From Veillonella seminalis (GTDB lineage Bacteria; Bacillota; Negativicutes; Veillonellales; Veillonellaceae): DNA of 64,000 nt. The stretch lies in the NCBI RefSeq assembly GCF_003992065.1, contig NZ_RQUZ01000011.1:44659-108658 (forward strand), written 5' to 3'. The stretch's first letter is position 1, and each line of letters starts with the position of its first letter. The position numbers and the translations under genes are program-made. Shown here piece after piece: positions 63,568-64,000 of the stretch. Under the pieces are notes generated by a model. The model was given only the letters and a program-made list of their open reading frames with translations, was not told the origin of the DNA and searched no databases.

Positions 63568-63908
63568 TCGCCACCTCGTCCCTTAGGATTTAATACATAA
63601 TAACTCAAATCGACTAAATAATTAAAAACAAGGAATATCGTACCACTTACAATCACATAGCCCTGTATAACGGGGTAATCTCGCCCCCATATGGCAGCCA
63701 GTACATAACTGCCCATCCCGGGAATAGAAAATAAATCTTCAATTATTACCGAGCCGCCTAGAATGGCGCCGAAATAAGTACCAATCATAGTTATAACCGG
63801 CATAAATGAATTAGGCAACACATGATGTAGTAAGATATATCGCATAGGAAAACCTTTAGCGCGTAAAGTCTGAATAAAAGGAGTAAATTGCAATATGAAA
63901 TTGAACAC
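63564..63908 (-). pseudogene. Truncated ABC importer permease (NikB/DppB type), C-terminal third
   Basis: Only about 114 residues remain of a permease that is normally near 310. It begins in the EAA-loop region (FTPFIQTLRAKGFPMRYILLHHVLPNSF) and runs to the normal C terminus (FNYLVDLSYYVLNPKGRGGD). A GTG at 63908 is the first in-frame start but has no convincing ribosome binding site. Immediately upstream, 3 bases away, is the end of an IS30-type transposase gene, so insertion probably removed or separated the N-terminal two thirds. The importer as drawn would lack a complete pore. Confidence 0.85.
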
Positions 63909-63910
63909 TT

Positions 63911-64000
63911 TTAAAAACCCAGTAACTTATTAACTTCTTCAATGAATACTTCTTGTGGTGTCCGGTAATTTAGAATTTTGCGTGGCAGTGCATTACACCA
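63911..64000 (-). mobile_element. IS30-family transposase, C-terminal end (partial at window edge)
   Basis: The minus strand reads WCNALPRKILNYRTPQEVF followed by IEEVNKLLGF and a stop at 63911-63913. The ALPRKILNYRTPQEVF ending is typical of IS30-family transposases. The rest lies outside the window. The inverted repeat of the element is presumably within about 63870-63912 but I cannot place it without the other end. Confidence 0.88.

Noticed and set aside
1..64000. CRISPR arrays or prophage modules
   Set aside because: No regularly spaced direct repeats of 24-40 bases with unique spacers, no cas genes, and no phage structural genes were seen. The only mobile element is the IS30 end at the right edge.

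Overview
The window comes from a diderm Firmicute, most likely a Negativicutes (Veillonella-like) bacterium. It combines Firmicutes gene order (ctsR-mcsA-mcsB-clpC, radA, yacL, ispDF, gltX, cysS with a T-box, mrnC, rlmB, yacP, sigH) with genes that need an outer membrane: an RND pump with its adaptor, three TonB-dependent receptors and ExbB/ExbD/TonB. The DNA is AT-rich, and nearly every gene lies on the minus strand. The one clear plus-strand gene is a DASS-type dicarboxylate transporter at 3936-5414.

Layout. 1-2.4 kb: TetR-controlled RND efflux operon, cut by the left edge. 2.9-6 kb: YagU-like membrane protein, tRNA-Leu(CAA), dicarboxylate transporter and tmRNA. 6.1-25.2 kb: a housekeeping block (smpB, rnr, secG, sigH, yacP, rlmB, mrnC, cysS, pepT, gltX, ispDF, yacL, radA, clpC, mcsB, mcsA, ctsR). 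It keeps the Bacillus order but lacks disA and cysE, and has the secG-rnr-smpB-ssrA cluster appended. 25.6-32 kb: stress and metal genes (ferritin, MarR-SMR efflux pair, nicotinamidase-like hydrolase, DsbA/FrnE-like protein, secreted protein, P1B-type ATPase, CsoR).

32.2-56.7 kb is the most interesting region. A cobalamin riboswitch with its own terminator heads about 24 kb of co-directional genes with gaps of no more than about 120 bases. In transcription order these are exbB, exbD, tonB, a TonB-dependent receptor, a radical SAM/SPASM protein, a BtuFCD-like ABC importer, ChlI-like and ChlD-like AAA proteins, a full-length CobN-like chelatase subunit, a second binding lipoprotein, a second receptor, a CbiZ-type amidohydrolase with an extra C-terminal domain, and a NifH-like plus two NifD/K-like proteins. 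A MerR/BmrR-type regulator comes last. The nitrogenase-like proteins keep their cluster-binding cysteines, but no FeMo-cofactor biosynthesis gene is present. I infer a system that imports a corrinoid or other metallo-tetrapyrrole and then cleaves, de- or re-metallates and reduces it. Directly after the MerR gene is an unlisted 19-residue ORF with a strong ribosome binding site, behind a promoter with the 19-base spacer and dyad typical of MerR targets.

56.7-60.8 kb: a second cobalamin riboswitch controls a third TonB-dependent receptor and a PepSY-type membrane protein. 61-64 kb: a dipeptide/nickel-type ABC importer whose first permease gene is truncated next to the end of an IS30-family transposase at the right edge.

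Limits. Functions come from motif recognition without database searches. Operon extents, promoters and the substrate of the large locus are inferences.
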